9,292 nucleotides of DNA from Arcobacter sp. (GTDB lineage Bacteria; Campylobacterota; Campylobacteria; Campylobacterales; Arcobacteraceae), in the NCBI GenBank assembly GCA_016744485.1, contig JADGEG010000072.1:1-9292 (forward strand), written 5' to 3'. Position 1 is the first letter of the stretch, and the number at the start of each line of letters is the position of its first letter. A model generated the notes under the pieces. That model ran no database searches, was not told the origin of the DNA, and saw only the letters and a list, made by a program, of their open reading frames with translations. The translations under genes were made by a program, and so were the position numbers. This document shows positions 6,461 through 9,292 of this stretch, piece by piece.

Positions 6461-7443
6461 TGAATATCAGCTCCTTAGTTGATATTCTTGATGGGCATAT
6501 GATAAGTGAGCCATCAATATCATTTATTTATAGTATAAAAATAAATCCTTCAAAAGTTAAACAAGGTGACCTTTTTATTGCAGGTAATATCGAAGATATT
6601 CAACAAGCTGTTGAAAATGGTGCTTTTGCGATTATTTTCGATAAAAATACAAGTATTATAGATGAAGAGATTGCTTGGATTAAAGTTTCTTGTATTAAAG
6701 AAGCTATTATTAAAATAATTAGATATAAATTATCATACCTAGATATTCAAGTATATTATTGTGATTTTATCTCTTACGATTATTTAAAATTATTTTTAAA
6801 AAATACCAAACAAAATATAACTATTATTCCAAAAGATTTCAAGTATTTTGTAAATAAACTTGATGATATAGCAAAAAAAAATGTTCTTTTTTCTTGTGAT
6901 AAAGACTTACTTAGTAAAATATACCCAAAGTATGAATTATTTAATACTAAAGTACATAAAATAACAAATTTAACAAAACATTCAATTTTTGAAACATCTT
7001 TTTGTTTTGAAAATGAATATTTTAATAGATATAAAATCTCAACACTGTATTTGAATTCTTTTTTAGATGTATACATTTTTTTAAAAAAAAGAATTGATAC
7101 ACATAAGTTAAAACATTTTATTCATTTACAAGCTATATTTATTGATAAACATGCAAAACATGTGGATTTTGGTAAAACAAACAAGCTAATATTAGTACAA
7201 AAAAACATATCTTTAATAAAAAAAGAATTTAAATACTTAAAAAAATCATTCAAATACGGAAAAGTTATTTGTTTTACAAAAGAAAATATAAGTCTAGATA
7301 AACAAGAAATAAACTTAACAAAAGAATCTGATATTAAAAAAGAATTAAAGCAAGATTTTAATCTTGCTTATTTTGCAGGTTTTGAATTTGATGAGATTCA
7401 AACTATCATCTCATGTAAAGAAAATTCTTTAAATCTATTTTAA
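6460..7443 (+). CDS. Mur-ligase-like protein without ATP-binding loop
   Basis: This 327-residue protein has no confident functional name. Residues 24-61 resemble the N-terminal UDP-substrate domain of MurE/MurF ligases: SKVKQGDLFIAG (31-42) followed by a QQAVENGAFAIIF segment (48-60). These correspond to the family pattern in which a conserved Ser-Arg-x-Val-x-x-Gly-Asp-Leu-Phe motif is followed by an Ala-x-x-x-Gly-Ala helix. In a real Mur ligase the central domain would follow with a GxxGKT P-loop. Here the equivalent region, around YYCDFISYDYLKLFL (99-113), contains no such loop, and the rest is Lys/Ile/Phe-rich with no motif I know. It may be a non-catalytic relative with a structural or regulatory role in cell-wall synthesis; similar genes have been labelled 'peptidoglycan synthetase' in related bacteria, as I recall. 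Its start overlaps the metG stop by one base, implying coupled translation, and it ends convergently on thyX. Confidence 0.7.
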   Translation: MNISSLVDILDGHMISEPSISFIYSIKINPSKVKQGDLFIAGNIEDIQQAVENGAFAIIFDKNTSIIDEEIAWIKVSCIKEAIIKIIRYKLSYLDIQVYYCDFISYDYLKLFLKNTKQNITIIPKDFKYFVNKLDDIAKKNVLFSCDKDLLSKIYPKYELFNTKVHKITNLTKHSIFETSFCFENEYFNRYKISTLYLNSFLDVYIFLKKRIDTHKLKHFIHLQAIFIDKHAKHVDFGKTNKLILVQKNISLIKKEFKYLKKSFKYGKVICFTKENISLDKQEINLTKESDIKKELKQDFNLAYFAGFEFDEIQTIISCKENSLNLF

Positions 7444-8051
7444 GGTACTTGCTCATTAAAAAGGTATTTATGATCACTAGGTAAACTTTCATATAGTTCT
7501 TTTGCTAATTCTTGTATTTCCCAAAGTGCAGATTTTGAAGTTCTTAGACTTAAAAAGTTTTGTAAACTTCTTGCATTTATACTCCATGTTAAAGAAGTCT
7601 TATATGATTCAGGTAAACAGTATTTAGCAAGGTCATTTGCTACATTTTTTTGTAAAACTTGTCTTAAGTTTTCTAAAGCTTTTATTGACATTTCATTTAC
7701 TAGTTTATTTGATGTTAATACAAGATATTTACTAGCTTTATACATATTAGAAATATCAAAAGCTTCTTCGTCTTTTAATTCTTTTAAAGTATATCTTGTT
7801 GATTTTACAGATAAACTAGCTATTCTATGTCGTGCTAGTTCTTGCAATAATGCTCTTGAAATACCTTCAATGAAAAATGTATAATTTAGATGTTCTAAAG
7901 TTGAAGCATGTTTAAATTTATTTCCTACTCTATTTATTAATTCTTTATCTTTCTCCCCACCATCATCACTTTTGTCATATGATTGCCAACAAGTTCTAAT
8001 AGCATAAGCACACACTTCTAGTGAAGTGTTTTGCATTAGTGTTATTTTCAT
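7440..8051 (-). CDS. thyX: Flavin-dependent thymidylate synthase ThyX
   Basis: ThyX methylates dUMP to dTMP using methylenetetrahydrofolate, FAD and NADPH, and releases tetrahydrofolate. It replaces the classical ThyA in many Campylobacterota and is then essential for DNA synthesis. The 203-residue protein carries the defining signature RHR-x7-S at residues 74-84 (RHRIASLSVKS), followed by TRYTLKELK. Further family segments are HASTLEHLNYTFFIEGISRALLQEL (48-72) just before it and the C-terminal NARSLQNFLSLR, where conserved Asn and Arg contact FAD or dUMP. Length is slightly short compared with the typical 210-250. The start is supported by AAGG (8058-8061 on the complement), 6 bases upstream. 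It lies 42 bases downstream of the SpeE-like gene on the same strand and probably shares its promoter. Its stop codon overlaps that of the Mur-like gene. Confidence 0.95.
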   Translation of the reverse strand: MKITLMQNTSLEVCAYAIRTCWQSYDKSDDGGEKDKELINRVGNKFKHASTLEHLNYTFFIEGISRALLQELARHRIASLSVKSTRYTLKELKDEEAFDISNMYKASKYLVLTSNKLVNEMSIKALENLRQVLQKNVANDLAKYCLPESYKTSLTWSINARSLQNFLSLRTSKSALWEIQELAKELYESLPSDHKYLFNEQVP

Positions 8052-8093
8052 TTTATGCCTTATTTTTAATTTAACTATTTCATATATCTTTAT

Positions 8094-8645
8094 TTATCTT
8101 TTTGATATACCTGTTAAAGCTTTGTGTATAAATGCAGGAAATACAAAAGAAGCTAAGTGAATCTCAGATGAATAATAATTTAAATCATCTAATAAATCAG
8201 ATCTTTGTAAGATTATATCTGCTGTTGGATGATATTTTTTTGAAGCTATGATTGAAGTTTTATGTCCAAATTTAAATGGCATTGAAATCCAAAATTTTGT
8301 TCCTGCTAATAACAAATCATTTTTTAATTGTTTTTCATTTTGTGAAAAACTTTTACTTGCAAAAGTTATTAAACCATCATCTTTTAAAATTCTTGAAATA
8401 TTTGCTAATATTTGCTCATCTAAAGTGATACTTGTTAGTATTATTATGTCTATATTTTTTTCATTTTTTGAATTTAATAAATCCAAATTTCCAAATTCTA
8501 TATCTTCAGTATGACAAGAGTGTTTAAGTGCTTGTTTTTTCATATCATCATTATTATCACCTATGATTAATACTTTTGATGGCTCTTTGTGTGTACATAA
8601 AGGAAGATGAATCATCATTTCATTAAAAGCTGTATTATCGTTCAT
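8094..8645 (-). CDS. Shortened spermidine-synthase-like protein
   Basis: The 183-residue protein matches the methyltransferase-like domain of spermidine synthase (SpeE) from NEMMIHLPLCTHKEPSKVL (residues 8-26) to the end. NYYSSEIHLASFVFP (156-170) corresponds to the conserved RYYN-x-x-IH-x-A-x-F-x-LP segment near the SpeE C-terminus. The usual N-terminal beta domain (about 70 residues) is absent. An in-frame stop lies 21 bases before the ATG, so no longer product is possible. The glycine-rich GGGDG loop reads IIGDNND (27-33), and the catalytic DxxD region reads ILTSITLDEQ (69-78) with the first Asp lost. H. pylori SpeE, from memory, is also divergent at these sites but keeps the N-terminal domain. 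Polyamine synthesis is possible but not secure. AAGGA (8654-8658 on the complement), 8 bases upstream, supports the start. thyX follows in the same unit. Confidence 0.8.
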   Translation of the reverse strand: MNDNTAFNEMMIHLPLCTHKEPSKVLIIGDNNDDMKKQALKHSCHTEDIEFGNLDLLNSKNEKNIDIIILTSITLDEQILANISRILKDDGLITFASKSFSQNEKQLKNDLLLAGTKFWISMPFKFGHKTSIIASKKYHPTADIILQRSDLLDDLNYYSSEIHLASFVFPAFIHKALTGISKR

Positions 8646-8675
8646 ATATTTTGTCCTTAAAATTTATAAATGTTT

Positions 8676-8685
8676 TGTTATAATA
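8676..8685. promoter_or_regulatory. Overlapping divergent -10 elements of purM and the SpeE-like gene
   Basis: On the plus strand TGTTATAAT (8676-8684) is a perfect extended -10 box for purM, giving a start near 8691 and a leader of about 33 bases. On the minus strand the same bases read TATTAT (complement of 8680-8685), a good -10 for the SpeE-like gene, with a leader of about 28 bases. No other equally good -10 exists in the 78-base gap for either gene. The sequence is read directly; use in both directions is inferred. Confidence 0.6.
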
Positions 8686-8711
8686 GCGAAAAATTGTTAA
8701 AAATAGTTTGT

Positions 8712-8717
8712 AAAAGG
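8712..8717 (+). promoter_or_regulatory. Ribosome-binding site of purM
   Basis: AAAAGG lies 6 bases before the ATG at 8724 and decides the purM start, which agrees with the N-terminus of the family (the conserved YKDAGVDIDAG begins at residue 6). Confidence 0.7.
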
Positions 8718-8723
8718 TAATAA

Positions 8724-9292
8724 ATGGATTTAGTTAATTATAAAGATGCAGGAGTTGATATAGATGCTGGAAATGAATTTGTTGAGAAGATCAAACCACA
8801 TGTAAAATCAACTATATTACCAGGTGTATTAGGTGGAATTGGTTCGTTTGCAGGTGCATTTGAACTTCCTACTTCTTACAAAAAACCAGTACTTTTAGCT
8901 GGAACTGACGGTGTTGGTACAAAATTAAAACTAGCAATTGATGCAAAAATATTTCATAGTGTTGGTATAGATTTAGTTGCTATGTGTGTAAATGACCTTT
9001 TATGTAATTTTGGTGAACCTTTATTTTTCTTAGATTATTATGCAAGTGCTTCTTTAAATGTAGATGAAGCAAGTGATGTTATAAAAGGAATTGCAAAAGC
9101 TTGTATTTTAAGCCAATGTTCACTAATAGGTGGAGAAACAGCTGAAATGCCAGATATGTATAAAAAAGGCGATTTTGATTTAGCTGGTTTTTCAGTAGGA
9201 ATTGCTGAAAAAGACGAATTAAATAGAATTGAGCAAGTAAAACAAGGTGATATTTTATTAGCATTACCATCTTCAGGTATACATTCAAATGG
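8724..9292 (+). CDS. purM: Phosphoribosylformylglycinamidine cyclo-ligase PurM (3' end outside window)
   Basis: PurM (AIR synthetase) closes the imidazole ring in de novo purine synthesis: formylglycinamidine ribonucleotide plus ATP gives 5-aminoimidazole ribonucleotide. The visible 189 codons cover a little over half of the usual ~345 residues and then run off the window. Family motifs in order are YKDAGVDIDAGN (6-17), the glycine-rich GVLGGIGSFAG (34-44), the ATP-binding GTDGVGTKL (60-68), GIDLVAMCVNDLL (81-93), GEPLFFLDYYA (97-107), GGETAEMPDMY (136-146), DLAGFSVGI (152-160) and the beginning of SSGIHSN. All are close to the E. coli sequence, so identification is firm and the enzyme should be active. 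It is divergent from the SpeE-like gene across a 78-base gap and has its own promoter. Confidence 0.97.
   Translation, partial: MDLVNYKDAGVDIDAGNEFVEKIKPHVKSTILPGVLGGIGSFAGAFELPTSYKKPVLLAGTDGVGTKLKLAIDAKIFHSVGIDLVAMCVNDLLCNFGEPLFFLDYYASASLNVDEASDVIKGIAKACILSQCSLIGGETAEMPDMYKKGDFDLAGFSVGIAEKDELNRIEQVKQGDILLALPSSGIHSN

Noticed and set aside
6780..7076. Minus-strand reading frame inside the Mur-like gene
   Set aside because: It is a long frame produced by AT-rich sequence opposite a coupled operon gene, with no ribosome-binding site and no family features.
8248..8514. Plus-strand reading frame opposite the SpeE-like gene
   Set aside because: The minus-strand frame carries SpeE family motifs throughout this stretch; the plus-strand product resembles nothing.
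9079..9288. Minus-strand reading frame opposite purM
   Set aside because: purM motifs continue without a break across this stretch.
1..9292. A multi-gene defence, mobile or secretion system
   Set aside because: Nearly all genes have housekeeping identities with uniform base composition. There are no integrases, transposases, direct-repeat borders, CRISPR repeats or toxin-antitoxin pairs.

Overview
The window looks like core chromosome from a low-GC member of the Campylobacterota, most likely an Arcobacter-group species. The evidence is the strong A+T bias (roughly 70-75 % by eye), the thymidylate synthase (ThyX only, with a Campylobacter/Helicobacter-like signature), an unusually short fructose-1,6-bisphosphatase, and the gene order mobB - fbp - small Cys protein - metG - Mur-like protein. 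As I recall, part of that order is also found in Campylobacter jejuni. No tRNA, rRNA, CRISPR array, insertion sequence or phage gene is visible. No intergenic gap exceeds about 120 bases.

Layout. (1) 1-1838, plus strand: the 3' part of dapE (lysine/diaminopimelate synthesis), followed 14 bases later by a GGDEF diguanylate cyclase. (2) 1955-2841: two convergent envelope genes. One encodes a small secreted protein that resembles the beta-sandwich accessory domain of StcE-type mucin proteases; the other encodes a putative lipoprotein of unknown function on the minus strand. (3) 2916-7443, plus strand: a tight five-gene operon. mobB (molybdenum cofactor), fbp (gluconeogenesis), a 68-residue four-cysteine protein, metG (methionyl-tRNA synthetase) and a Mur-ligase-like protein without an ATP-binding loop are joined by overlaps of 4, 8 and 1 bases and one 20-base gap. 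mobB appears to be translated from a leaderless mRNA. (4) 7440-8645, minus strand: a two-gene unit with a shortened, motif-poor spermidine-synthase-like protein upstream of thyX. thyX converges on the Mur-like gene with overlapping stop codons. (5) 8724-9292, plus strand: the 5' part of purM (purine synthesis), transcribed divergently from the spermidine-synthase-like gene. The two -10 elements appear to share the same few bases.

Most of the window is housekeeping metabolism, and I see no multi-gene defence, secretion or mobile system. The parts most worth following up are proteins that have lost expected pieces of their families: the SpeE-like protein, the Mur-like protein, and Fbp without its AMP arm. 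The free-standing StcE-like domain, the conserved-looking Cys4 protein, and the compact promoter arrangements are also of interest.
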